From: Acytostelium subglobosum LB1
Lineage: Eukaryota > Evosea > Eumycetozoa > Acytosteliales > Acytosteliaceae
Direction: 5' to 3'
DNA: 64,000 nucleotides
Assembly: GCF_000787575.1 (NCBI RefSeq)
Contig: NW_012236492.1
Coordinates: forward strand, 124,001-188,000
The notes beneath the pieces are model-generated. The model saw only the letters and a program-made list of their open reading frames with translations. It did not search any database and was not told where the DNA came from. Positions 22,947 through 34,463 of the stretch are shown piece by piece. Both the position numbers and the translations under genes were made by a program. Position 1 is the first letter of the stretch; every line of letters begins with the position of its first letter.

Positions 22947-24768
22947 CTACAACTTGGGGAAACCCTTCACCTTGATAATAGAGCCTTGAGTGTTGGAGAG
23001 ATACAATACTGTGCCCTTTGAAAAGACACCAGAGGTCACTTTGGCCATGGTGGTCTTCATCTTGACAGTGTTGTCCTTGCCCCAGTCGACCATTGCAAAC
23101 TCTGGATGACTGATTAGACGAACGATGCCATCCTCGTGTGCCGACGCCGCCAGCAGGTACTTGGAGCGCGCGTCATACACGAGCGTCGTGATGGGGTACA
23201 GAACCGATCGTATTACCTTGAGCGGCGATGGGCTTGCGCTCTCGAAACACTGCTTGGTGTTGTATATGTTGATCATGCCCGACTCGGAGCCCGTGGCCAG
23301 ATAGGTGCCGTTGGGCGACAGGGCAAAACTCGTGATTGCCTTGGTGCCCAGGTTGCCCTCGTCCTTGAAGCGGTGGACGATACGCCAGAGCTTGACGCTG
23401 TAGCATGTGAGGTGTCCCTCGGACACGATGTATAGGTGCTCGCCCGTGGGCGAGAACTGCATGGATGCGATCGAGCTCTGGCCCAGCTGGAACTCACGCA
23501 CCACCGTCTTGGTGCGGCACGACATGATGCTGATCTTGCAAAGTGCGTCGCTGATGGCAAAGTGCTCCTCGGACACTGCCAGCAGACCCAGTTTGTTTCC
23601 ACCCATACGCAGCTGATGCTTCTTCAATGCCAATGTCTCTGTGTTGAATGTAAAGAAGAATGGCTTGTGTCCAATGATCACGCACTCCTTGCTATTGGTC
23701 AACATCTTTCCACTTGTGCATCCAAAGCCCTTGAGTACTGTTGTGAACATTGGTTTGGCCAAGTCGAATGTCTATATTGATTGATTGATCGAGTCGTGTC
23801 AGTGTGAGTGTGTGGGTGAAGGGACCTAAGTACAGGCTCCAAAGACCATCATACCGAGAACATAGATATTCCATTCGTTTGGACAGTAAGTAATATGTTT
23901 GATTCTGGATTGAGATCGATGTTGGAGATGTGGCACTGATGTTTGAGTGAATGAATGAATGTGTTAGTCAATGATGATGATGAGCTCTCATTGTTTGATC
24001 AGTGATGAACACATACACCAGCAGACTTTGTAGATGTAAGATGTAGGTTCAAATAATTATCCTCTCTGCTTCTTCCAATACGACTATCTGTTCCAAATGC
24101 CTTGTTCTCAAGATCTTGATCCTCATTGACTTGGCCATCGACCGTTGTCTCCTTGTCTTTTGAAACCGCCCATGTAGGAAGCACTTCCATACTATTATAT
24201 ACAGATAATGTTTACATATTAGTATGATTGAGAGAATGAATGAGCTGACATTGATGATGATGATAATGATAACATACTTGAGCAGTTTCTTCTTCTCATA
24301 TTCTTCGTCGTCGTCTTCATCCACCCAGGCAGCCTTGCTATCTGATTGGTTAACATCTTTATCTTCTACTGTATCTTTGTTGTTATTATTATTCACATTG
24401 TTGTCATTATCCACTATGATGTCATTGTTCACTACTGTATTGTTGTTGTTATCAATGATATCAACATTATCAACATCATCAACAACATCATCATCATTAT
24501 TATTGTTTATAAGTTCGATATTATGAGTTATATTATTGTCCAACTTCAGCTTCTTCTTTGTGACCTTGTTAGTGCTGCTGTTGTTATCATTCTCTATATT
24601 CTTAGTCGTAGTCTTTGTCGTTGAAGTCGTAGTAGTAGTGCTTCTCTTTGATTTAACACCTGACGATGTCTTTGATGTTGTTGTTGCAAGAACAGCAGCA
24701 GCAGCAACAGCTTTAGATGCTGGCAATGTTCTCTTCTTTGACATCTGTTTTGTTGTAGTTGGTACCAT
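22947..24768 (-). CDS. utp18: UTP18, U3 snoRNP / SSU processome WD40 protein
   Basis: Four exons on the minus strand: 24278-24768, 24017-24191, 23855-23935 and 22947-23771; 523 aa. The N-terminal half is low complexity (Thr/Ser/Lys, then Asn/Asp) up to AAWVDEDDDEEYEKKKLL, which matches the conserved start of UTP18 (VWVDEDDE). WD40-type repeats follow: CHISNIDLNPESNILLTVQT, SSIASMQFSPTGEHLYIVS, KAITSFALSPNGTYLATGSE with SGMINIYNTKQC, and LKVIRSVLYPITTLVYD. UTP18 works in the nucleolar SSU processome in 18S pre-rRNA processing. The ATG chosen is the first one in the frame; an alternative Met is eight codons on. Confidence 0.92.
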
Positions 24769-25648
24769 TGTCTGTGATGAACCCGTATCACAACAGTAAT
24801 AACGATTGATTTCAAACTGAGGTGAGGCAGTCAGAGGTCTCGACGACTCGTTCGGCAAGTCGTGTGTGGTCAATGTAATTGAAAAAAATTAATTGCATCA
24901 TTGTGAGGATTCTCTGTGTCATTCGAGACACAACAGACTTGGCAAGTGATCAAAGTAGTACTATCATTTTAATGAAGATGGACTCAGAGACACAAACAAT
25001 GTTGGTGGTTCTTAATCTAACTTAAGTTGTACATTTATACTCGATTCATAATTTCTATACTATCTCACGATTTCTAGTGATCTTATGATGATGAAAGATT
25101 GACAATAATGCGACAGCCACATTCATTGATCAGATATGACACGACTATTAGTCAATCAAACATTCAGTCAATCAATGTCTGGTCTTTGTTTGTCCATACA
25201 AGGAATTCATTGAAAACCTTGTAAACAAAGTCTGGGTGATTTGTGATGAATGTATCAAAGAATGATTAGAGTCGAGTCAGAGTCGAGTCATTACATTGAA
25301 TTTCTCAATGTACATCATATATATTTTCTTTATCTCTGTTCGATGATGCAAGCATACATGAATGCAGTCAATGACTCGACGACGAATGGCTTCACCCATC
25401 TTAACCCAAATTGAGTGTCCTTTAGATCTAAGCGTGGGAGACTGAACAGCTGACAGGAGAGGGGGTTGTTTTATGTCTGTGTTGTCAACATTGTTTGTAT
25501 GTAAGTGTGTTTGTTGTGTTGTTGATAAATAGCTACCTCATTATTAATCAATATATATATTGAACAACTATAACAAAAACACATACATATATATATATAT
25601 ATAAATATATTAATAACAAAGAAATAATTAATCAATCAATCATCAATA
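24769..25648. other. Divergent intergenic region between UTP18 and cystatin
   Basis: No gene seen. The final 100 bp before the cystatin ATG are long AT/TATA runs. The frame upstream of the UTP18 ATG remains open for about 35 codons without a Met. Confidence 0.45.
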
Positions 25649-25998
25649 ATGGGATTACCAGGAGGACTTCAAAATGTAAAGCCAGCCGATGCTGAGGTCA
25701 GCATCGCTGTTCAGGCTATCAAGAACGACCCAAAGCTTGCCAAGTTTGAGAACATCGTTCCAATCTCATATGCCACCCAAGTAAGTTGTTGTTGTGACAC
25801 AAGACCAATCGGCTGAATGACTGAATGACTGACACCTCTGTCTACCAATAGGTGGTGGCTGGAATCAACTACTTTGTCAAGGCCAAAGTAGACAATGGGT
25901 ACATCCACTTGAGGATATTCAAGAACCTCCAACAACATTACTCTCTCACCTCAATCAAGGAAGGTGTTGGTGCCGAATGTCCACTCAATTACTTCTAA
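25649..25998 (+). CDS. Cystatin (stefin) cysteine-protease inhibitor
   Basis: Two exons, 25649-25780 and 25852-25998, 92 aa, no signal peptide. This is a type 1 cystatin (stefin): an N-terminal Gly-Gly (MGLPGGLQ) that enters the protease cleft, then the QVVAG loop, split exactly by the intron (Q at the end of exon 1, VVAG at the start of exon 2), then YFVKAKVDNGYIHLRIFK and the second hairpin. Such inhibitors block papain-family proteases in the cytosol and could protect against lysosomal leakage. Length and motifs match the family with no oddity. Confidence 0.95.
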
Positions 25999-26257
25999 AA
26001 GTGTCTGTCCATTTCACTTTCTCCAGTCAATCTCAAGACAAAGATAACAAACGTGCATCAGTCATCTACACCTATACATACTTGTACTTAAATGATTAAA
26101 TGATGACAACCACTCCTCTGTATAGTATAGTTATATAACACTCTAGCTCTATATGAGCATCGAGTTGGCTAGGTTGAGCTTTACTTATTATTATTTACAT
26201 TTCTTAAGCTCTATGTACAGGTGATGTTGAGGTTGGAGACGTACAGACCACACCGAT

Positions 26258-27591
26258 CTATGTCGTCTTGCTCCTCTTCCATTGTTTGACAAAGGATGAG
26301 AGAACTGATGACATGATGACCTCATTGGTTTGGTAGTCTCTTAGCCACAGGTGAATAACCAAATGGTTGTTGTTATGATGCTTGGAGCAACACATTACCT
26401 TGATCTGAGCGACCAATGATCCTTCCTTCACCAGGCAGGATACATTACTCTTGATCAACACCTAATACAAAGTAGTGGGGTCAGTACTTGGTCTTAATCA
26501 ATAAGTTAAGAAGGATGTATACATACAAGTCTATCTTTACATTGTGGATTGTTTGCAAAGTAGAATCGTGACTGGAAGTAGTCCTTGCAGCAGCTGCATT
26601 GTGGAAGTGGATTGAATTGGTGGTCGAGCACTTGTGCCTCCAAGAGTAGTGCAGTCTCATCAGATGTTGATGGATTGTTACAGAACTTCTTGGCATTGCC
26701 ACCGTATCCAACTTGGTCCGAGATATATACTCGACAGCCTTCATACTTGGCTTGGATCATTGGTTCATGCAACAAGAACTCAATGTTATGATAAAAGTTA
26801 CGGTAGAATGGTGAAGAGTATGACGAGTACTCTGTTGGTAAAGGTATGCCATTGGCGTAGAATGTGCTCTTGTTCACTGGTAGGAACTTGGGTGAATCAG
26901 ACTTGCTATTGGATTGGGTAAATGAATGAATCAGTATGATTGTGAATGATACAGGAGTAGGAAGATGAGTCATTTACTTACGGTGGTATGAATCCAATGT
27001 TGTCCGAGCTGATATCTGGACTGTCCGGTGTTGGTCCAGTTTGGCATGATAGGGTGGAGGTGTAAGGTGATTGAATTATATTATTATAGTTATTAGTATC
27101 CAAGGTTGTTGATAGTTGAAGATTGTTGTTGGAGTCAATGATAAGTGCATTGAAATCAACAGGTGGAGCATGGAGTATTGGTGAGGTCATGGGTGAAGAT
27201 GTAGGTGAAGACATTGGCGATGTATCGACAAGTTGGCAATAGTTGTTCATGTATTGTGGCACAATAAGTGAACCTGTAACTACTGGGGACGCAATTGATG
27301 GAACATATACCAAGTTGTAGCCTCCAGGATAGACTGTCATGCCATTAAAATAACCAACAAGGTTGTTGTCCCCTGGTCCATGGAACATGGATGGCGTCTG
27401 ATGGATCATATTCCTATTTTGGTATTGGAGAGGAGTTAGTAAATAAGTTTGATTGATAGATTGTAGCGAGTTATAGTTACATTGTATGATGAAATACAGG
27501 GAAGGATGTTTGGTTGATTGATGAATAAATGAATGAAGACGAACTGGGGAATGGCGTTGTTGTTAAGTGAAGTATATATATCTTGGCCCAT
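26258..27591 (-). CDS. Putative transcription regulator resembling the Spt23/Mga2 N-terminal domain
   Basis: Exons on the minus strand: 27545-27591 (tentative), 26982-27413, 26527-26905 and 26258-26461; about 353 aa. The first half is Ser/Thr/Pro/Asn-rich. The second half holds a folded region: YEGCRVYISDQVGYGGNAKK, then QCSCCKDYFQSRFYF, KSNVSCLVKEGSLVAQIKVM and CCSKHHNNNHLVIHLWLRDY. The CxCC...SR and V-CCSKHH-x-IHL-L-DY pattern recalls the N-terminal region of fungal Spt23/Mga2 and related IPT/TIG factors (CYCRHH ... L+D), but no IPT domain or ankyrins follow. The first junction needs a GTTCGT donor, so the N-terminus is uncertain; the other junctions are canonical. Confidence 0.6.
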
Positions 27592-28012
27592 GGTAAGTGA
27601 CCGGTGGAGGACCTCCACATGATATACATTGGAGGTTAGTTAGGCCAACTAACCCAGAGTAGTGTAGCTCACTTGATCACCACCATTGGTGCCACATTCG
27701 ATGAAGCTCGATCGAGAGAGGGCTTCAGGAGGCAGTACCCCACAACCATTGACTGCATGTAGAGGACATCCCTTATACTAGTTAGGGGGTTTGTTTGTTT
27801 GATTGTTTGATTGTTTGATGGTCGTTGTTGTTAATGTATAACATGTAAAGGTGTTGTAGCACCTGTCAGTTTGTGTGCGTACCAATCAATGCCCAGGATG
27901 GGCTGGAAAGGCATGTCAGGACATATGTACATGATGTGATGTGGATGAATGAATGCTACTAGTTGTTAATGTGTGTGTATTGATTATTTGGTTCAAGTCG
28001 ATGTTGTTCATC
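27592..28012. other. Intergenic region
   Basis: Upstream of the Spt23/Mga2-like gene. A 29-codon minus-strand ORF (MQSMVVGYCLL...) near 27660-27750 is in no supporting context; otherwise TTTGATTG repeats only. Confidence 0.35.
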
Positions 28013-28622
28013 CACAGAGGTACACCTATTCTTCGTGCACATATATCCTTTGCGATACCAAGCAGCGATCATGATGATGGCTATCCCGCAGCTGCTCTCT
28101 CACTCATGCCTTGGCGTGCACGCGAGTTGGAAGGATGCCAATCGAGATGTAGCGCCTGGCAGTGTGTGTTGGTGTGGCCCTGTGCATCCGATCCGTATCA
28201 CTATCAACTCGTTCAGGCCAACACCACACATCACACTAATCCTTGATTGTGATTGATTGAGCTGAGTTAGTGAGTGTGTGGTGTGTGTGGAAACTGTTTG
28301 ATCGACAAAAGGACCTTCCGTTGGACGATCACATTGTGGAGATGGATCCTGGGTGATGACAAACTCCACCATCTCAATCAATGCAATCCAATATCTCCAA
28401 AGTCATTAAGTCCTCCACTTTGTTACTTGATGTTACTGCTGTCACCGTCATCCTTGTTGTCCGTTACACCTCACTTCCATCCAGGTATCCAACAGATACT
28501 AGATTATCTCTAACAACAAACTCAATCGTCATCAGAGTCAATGTTGTCGTTGAGGCACCAACATATTGTAGGTCCTCCTCATCTTCATCTTTACCTTTGA
28601 GATGTTGTTGATAGTTAGTTAC
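28013..28622 (-). pseudogene. Decayed or mis-assembled gene of unknown family
   Basis: On the minus strand, protein-like segments follow each other in order but in different frames or after stops: DEDEEDLQYVGASTTTLTLM with FVVRDNLVSVGYLDGSEV, a stop, then TSSNKVEDLMTLEILDCI, then (shifted at an ATTGATTG repeat) EMVEFVITQDPSPQCDRPTE, then after a possible intron RRYISIGILPTRVHAKA and a stop. The residue mix is unlike random translation of the local repeats. I count at least three breaks. No family recognised. It may be a dead gene copy; frame errors in the assembly are the alternative. Confidence 0.38.
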
Positions 28623-28816
28623 ATCGGTCGGTCAGACAGTCAGTCGGTTGGATGACTCGCAGCGGGTCACCCTGGCAACATCAAAACAATGCAATTGATT
28701 GATCGAAATGAATGAATGAACGAATGGAATGAATGGATGTTATGTGAACATGTTCCATCAATGAGATGAGTGATGCCAAGCCAATTAATGATCTAGATCT
28801 CTTGTATTATAATAAA

Positions 28817-29601
28817 TCAAGCGTCTAGACTTGATGGATATACAGGATGCGGTAAAGGTATGATAGACTTCTTTTCAACATCTCGCGCCAGTGCTTTCCT
28901 CATGTCCAATGCATCCTCTTCACCAGAGTAGTATCCAATCACTGTTCGATACAGTGAATATCCAAACTTCTCATACATCTTGATCGCTAGTGTATTCGAC
29001 TTTCTAACAAACAGATCAACAAAGTATGCATTATGTCTGTGAATGTGTCATGATTGTCATTCATTGTCGTTGTTATGTCAGTATGTTGTATGACTGATCA
29101 TCGTCTATCTCTGACGTCACTCCTTACACTTTCTCCGAGACCTCTTCCAAGGTGTTCATTAGACGATCTGCCAATCCTATTCTTCTGTACTCTGGTGCTA
29201 CTGTTACAGCTGTGACATGTCCATGCCAGTTCTCACCATTACCCTCTGCTTTACCAAGCACTATATAGAGTGAGCTCAATCAAGGCATATGCATTAGTAC
29301 GTCGCGCTCACTCATCTCTCCAACTATCTACTCAAGCACAACATACTGTATCCCATCGGTCTGCCATTGACATCCTCTGCAATCGATAGTAAACTAGGCC
29401 AGTTTGATATGTATTCAAAGTAGAAGGGTAGATAGTACTATGTATGTTTGAACTGAATGTGTAAGCCAGATGATCATTCATTACTTCTTGCCGATCACTC
29501 AATCAATCAATCAATAACTTTACCGTCTCTGTAAGGTAATCCAAGTTGATATTATTGAACCTGAATAAGTCATCACATGTGAACCTTCTGATTGTAGTCA
29601 T
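28817..29601 (-). CDS. naa20: NAA20, catalytic subunit of N-terminal acetyltransferase B
   Basis: Four exons on the minus strand: 29524-29601, 29347-29437, 29128-29260 and 28817-29036; 173 aa, the normal length. The start MTTIRRFTCDDLFRFNNINL is diagnostic for NAA20. Exon 3 has the acetyl-CoA loop (HGHVTAVTVAPEYRRIGLAD, the RRxGxA motif) and exon 4 has FVDLFVRKSNTLAIKMYEKF, YRTVIGYYSGEEDALDMRKA and the conserved tail KKSIIPLPHPVYP. NatB acetylates Met-Asp, Met-Glu, Met-Asn and Met-Gln N-termini on nascent chains, with NAA25 as partner (not in this window). All junctions keep phase. Confidence 0.96.
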
Positions 29602-29837
29602 CGTTGTATGTAGCGTAAATATGTATGTAGATTGAACTTGTTCGATAGCAATCAATTGCCATTGATTTTTGTTGTAGTCAAAATGAAAGGAGCAAGGGGA
29701 GAAGGTACAGTAGTCAACTTGTAGCTAAGTTTTATTGATTAAATTAAAAATAATAAAGTAGGGTAATAAGGTCTTTATTAGTTTGACTTGTCATCCATTC
29801 CTAGCTACATTAGGTAACCCAACTTGATGAGGTGAAC

Positions 29838-30415
29838 TTAGAGTCCACATAGCCTTCTTCGATGACAGTTGGGCAATGAATGTTGTATAAGTGATAGCTC
29901 TCCATTGTTACCTAAACCTGTGTTGATCTTGTCCAATAGTTCATGGGGAGGTATACATTTACTCTTGCTATCTCTTCTTCTTGCGGTCGTCTTTTGAAGA
30001 TGACATCCTGCAAATGGTTCCTCATCATCCTCATCAATGTCCATTCCATCCAATGAATGAGTGCATATATTCCGCAAGTTCTTTGGGATGTGTATAGGTT
30101 CGGACAATCCAATTGTACAATTCTGATGATGATGAATATGATAGTCACAATCTGTAATATCATGGTTCATCAATTTAGAGCATTTTGCCAATTGATTAGA
30201 ATCATTGTTGATCAGTTTCAAAGACTTTATCTTCTCTTTATCGAGGTATATCTATCGTCATTGGTATTTGTTGAAGATGAGGAATCATTATTATTGATGC
30301 TCTTGGAAATTATTGAACTGCAAATATGTGATAATGGACTACTTCCATAATTATTATTATTAATATTATTATAGTTACAACTTTGATTATAATAATCTTC
30401 TAAAGCAGCTCTCAT
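29838..30415 (-). CDS. Small acidic/basic protein, unrecognised (exon structure unsettled)
   Basis: Two open frames on the minus strand lie end to end. The upstream one starts MRAALEDYYNQSCNYNNINN at 30415 and runs Asn/Ser-rich; the downstream one, from about 30250 to 29838, reads KSLKLINNDSNQLAKCSKLM, DGMDIDEDDEEPFAGC, KCIPPHELLDKINTG and ends HRRRLCGL. They are one nucleotide out of phase, so a short intron or a frame error lies between; I cannot place canonical splice sites convincingly. The IPPHELL piece loosely recalls the VPPHEYL motif of plant S40 senescence regulators, which is only a resemblance. Confidence 0.4.
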
Positions 30416-31064
30416 TATCTCTCTCAAATGATATAGGGATATAAATAGATAATAAAAGGTAATGAAATTATATAATGAGATCTGATTATAATAACTACAA
30501 CAAGCAGGAGGTTAATGTTTGATCAAGTATCGTCTTTAGCTATAGATGAAGTAGAGAAGTGAAGTGAATGAGTTAGAGAGAGAGTGAATGAGTTAGTGAT
30601 TGACGAGTGAGTACTCTAGTTATGTCTATTGTCCCAAAGGGGTATTGATTTGAAATTGAATGGGGTATTGTGTAATCAACCAATCAATTGAAATTGAATA
30701 TATTATTATAATAATTTAGTTTAGATAATGTTGAAAAACTTTTCAAGATAAATAAATACATTAGAGTAGGAACAAAATATGGATAGAAAATTCAGATTTG
30801 ACCAAATCTTCCATATGATAAATATTTATTTCTATTGTAATATATTTCCAATATCTTGAAGAGGTAAATATCATACTACATCACTGATGTCGAACATCCA
30901 GAATGTATGTTTAAATTTGTGGTGTCAACTTTCAAAGTCAATAATAAGTGGGGATGTATTTATTCTGCAATCATACACCTCAGTCCAACACTGTTGATAT
31001 TGACGCTTAAGATTCCCATATCGGATTAATCTGTGTGTGCCTATTATCAAAAAAAAATGTCGGG
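30416..31064. other. Intergenic region
   Basis: AT-rich region between two minus-strand genes; no gene or strong repeat seen. Confidence 0.4.
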
Positions 31065-33530
31065 TCATTCGACTGATGGATCTGTGTGACTTGATTGAGT
31101 GCTGGAAAGAGTGCTGGCAGGCCGACTACCTGATGATGTGGCGGGACCATAGCCACTGCCAACGATGTTACTGATGTCTATACCATTGGATGCCATATAC
31201 TGAGGATCACCAAGCATTTGTAGTATACGATCCAGTTTGATATGCATATCAACCACTGAGTCATTTCTCCTCTGCTTATCCTTACACTTCTCCATCTTCT
31301 CCTGCTCCTTATTCCAATCATTTAGTTTGACTGATGTCAGTATCTTCTCTTGACCAATTAACTTTAACTCGAATGTCTATTTTTGAGAGATATCAAGTAA
31401 GTAAGATGTTGGACCTATCATTCAATCAGTCCCTCAGTATCCACTACTTACTCCACCGGCATTCTTATTCTGTACAATCTCTTGAAGGAACTTCTTGCGC
31501 TCAGAGTTCACCTTCATCAATAAGTCGCTGTAGTATTGAGCTTCATCATACCTGAAGCCAAGTCCAAGTAGTTGTAACTCTTCAAACATACGTTCAGGGG
31601 TTATTCCACGCTCCTCCATCAACCCAGGTCGTTTCTCCATCAATATGATAACAATCGAACTTATATCATAGATGTTTCGTCTGAATAGGAACTTTAGAGA
31701 CAAGTAATACCTCTTCCATTTCTGGAAATAATAGTTAGTTATTTGATGGTATTGAAGATAAGTATATACATACAGTCAACATTGTCCTCTTGGCCTTTTG
31801 TTTGTTCATAATATTGTCATTGACTTCTGAATAGCTGTTGGAAATGATTGCAATGAACATATTCATTAGGATGAGGAACATGAATATGATAAAGAGTAAA
31901 GTATACTATATGAGTTGTTGATCATAACATGTTAGTTCTTTTCACCAACAAAGGGATATATGAATAAAAGACACTTACAATTGGACCAAGTGCACGGTTG
32001 GTATAGGTCATGGCTTGGAAGCTTGGTGGATTGCCCATGATGAATTGTAATGATGTACCAAGACTGGCAATGAAGCCATAGTAATCTGGAATGTCATGAC
32101 CAAATGTTAACCATCCAGATGTCAAGAATCCAATCATTATGATCAAGAACATTATTGTAAATGCCAACAATTCAATCCTAGCATTAGCAATCGTAATCCA
32201 TATAGCATACAATCTACGATGTATGATCAAATATCTAAATGTCTTGAATGACAACAACAGGATATCTAAGGAAGGNTTGTTAGACCTGTGACTGATTCTA
32301 TGATTCAATTATTCTTTCAAACGTACTTATAGCACTAAGCTGGAAGTATACCAGGGCAGTCTGGCCCATCTCTTCCAGATACACCGGATAAATACCACGT
32401 TCCTCCAGTGGAATAGTTCCAGAGTACTTATTACTCAGGAATATAAAGAATAGAACTACAGATGATATGAATAACTATGAGGATGTATATTTGTATCCAA
32501 GGTTAGTAATGAACATCTATCTATCAATCAAGATGACCTGGCTCAAGAGACTTACGGAAATATTGACAATATCAAGTACATTCCAGAATGATTTGATAAA
32601 GTAGGATATCCTACCAAGCTTATAATCGATACGTGCTTCGTTGATGAAGTTATAGATGTAGTAGATGAGGAATATGAGGAATAGGAGTTCGAGGAATGCT
32701 CTGAAGCCATCGGTGGCAGTAGAGTACATATTGATACGATAGGTACGCATTGAATAGTATGGGTCGATTGATCCAGATGCCGAGTACTCGAGCAACAGGT
32801 AGACAACTGTAACGCGCGACTCGTAACTGATGGAGAATGTGACGAATGATATTATGACTGCACGCGTCTGATAGTTAAAGAATGAGTTGTTGATCAGTGA
32901 CTCTATGCCACTGGATACATCAGCGATGGGCAGATCGATATAATAGCCAGATGGCTCGTATGTGTACTGATTGTAGCCAAAGACTAGAGGCTCACCCGAT
33001 CGCTCGGAGAACTTATAAGTGGCCGTTGGTCCGACAATATCGCGTGTCTCTCTAGTGCTCTTGTAATATACTGGCGAGTAGCATGTGAGGTTGAGGCCAC
33101 GCGATGGACAGCTGTTGGGTGCCACGCGTAGCTGGCGCACTCGCACTGTCTCACTAATGATGCTCGTCATGCAGTATGGATTGTCAAAGGACATGTTCTG
33201 GATGGTGGAGGCAAACACCGTTGTGAGATACGTGTTGAACTGGGCTTGATTGGTGATGTCGGTGAAGCCATTGAATAATAAATCAGACTTGATCGTTTGT
33301 CCAATCTGGTAAACATCATTTGAATTCCTCTGTAGGATGATGAACGCCATGAATGCTACAAAGAACACAATATGTTTGATCAAATCTTTGATCAACCTTG
33401 CTCGTCTCTGTATCTCGATGGCCGCCAACATTGTTGCCTTGTCATGATCATTCTTGTCAGCCAATGTCTCCTTGATCTTTAGCCTACAACTTGATCCAAC
33501 ACTTTGTTTGAACCTTTCCATCTTTGACAT
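31065..33530 (-). CDS. Polycystin-2/TRPP-type cation channel
   Basis: Six exons on the minus strand: 32556-33530, 32327-32474, 31979-32265, 31774-31905, 31452-31721 and 31065-31376; 707 aa. A cytosolic N-terminus with a basic stretch precedes S1 (IKHIVFFVAFMAFIILQ), then a large extracellular polycystin domain (about residues 75-270, with several Cys and Asn-glycosylation sites), S2-S5, a pore loop and S6 (LLFIIFMFLILMNMFIAIIS). The C-terminus has a coiled region and a Ser-rich end. It should be a non-selective or Ca2+-permeable cation channel. The pore-loop sequence is LQFIMGNPP, where polycystins and mucolipins usually have an acidic residue after the glycine. An acceptor precedes the ATG, so an upstream exon is possible. 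One N (32276) is intronic. Confidence 0.87.
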
Positions 33531-34463
33531 CTATATATAATATTTATATTGTAATCCAAAGTCACATGCTATACTCCTTCCTTTATCTCTTCCTATATTC
33601 CTTCTCTCTATGCTCCGTTCCAGACTGATTGACTGGATGACTCTCCACTCAGCTCACTCCTCCTGGCAAGTCAACCTCCAGCCATTATCAACAACAACAC
33701 CACCTTTTGGACCTTCCTCATCGTCCCTTTACTACACACTATCATGGAAGCATATATGTCGTGGGGTATGATAGTTTCTTTAGCTAGTGAAGCATCAATC
33801 ATGTGTCTTTCTAACATGCATGTCAACACACTAACACTGATCCTGTATGTTTGAGTGGTTGAGTGATTGTGTGGTACATTTATATGTAAGTGGAGGACCA
33901 CTCACATGATCATCGATCAAATTTACCTTATGATCGATGTGTTTAAATCGCATTGTCAATTCTTTAGAACTTAGTTTTAGACTAATGGTAGTTGTAATGT
34001 GTTTGCGAACAATGTAATCAATCAATGTCCCAAACGGAAGAACATAAACAAACCCTTGCGCTGTCCACAAATATCTCGCCATAGGGTTCATCCTTTAGTA
34101 ATGGACCTGTCGGATTATCCTATTAATGAAATTGATCAAGATGCTTGCAGCTCCACTCAACCCAAGACCGAACAACAAATAGTTCCTGTCTCTGATCAAA
34201 TGTTACACATTGTATGGCGATACCTCCAACGAGGAGTTCTACGATCCCATGGGATCTATTCTGTATAGATTGGAAGCCACCAGAGAATGTAACCTAAGCA
34301 TTTGACCAGCTGTAGTTTCTGAAGAACCATCTGGTTATTTTGTTGGGGATGGGAGAAGCTTGGAAGCTGTTATAGTGTCAGTCTTGTTTATTGTGTCAGT
34401 CTAGTCTTGGTGTTGTGTGTTTTGTTGGATGTATATATATATATATATTAAAGGTCAATAATA
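33531..34463. other. Gap between channel and P4-ATPase genes, with a possible 5' exon
   Basis: The minus strand carries a 61-codon stretch, 34091 down to about 33911, beginning MNPMARYLWTAQGFVYVLPF and ending at a GTGAGT donor in phase 0; the channel's first ATG follows an acceptor-like ATATAG, so this could be its 5' exon across a 380-bp intron, or part of another gene. On the plus strand a piece YGDTSNEEFYDPMGSILYRL (about 34215-34274) also looks protein-like. Neither is secure. A (TA)n run sits near 34433-34450. Confidence 0.3.
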
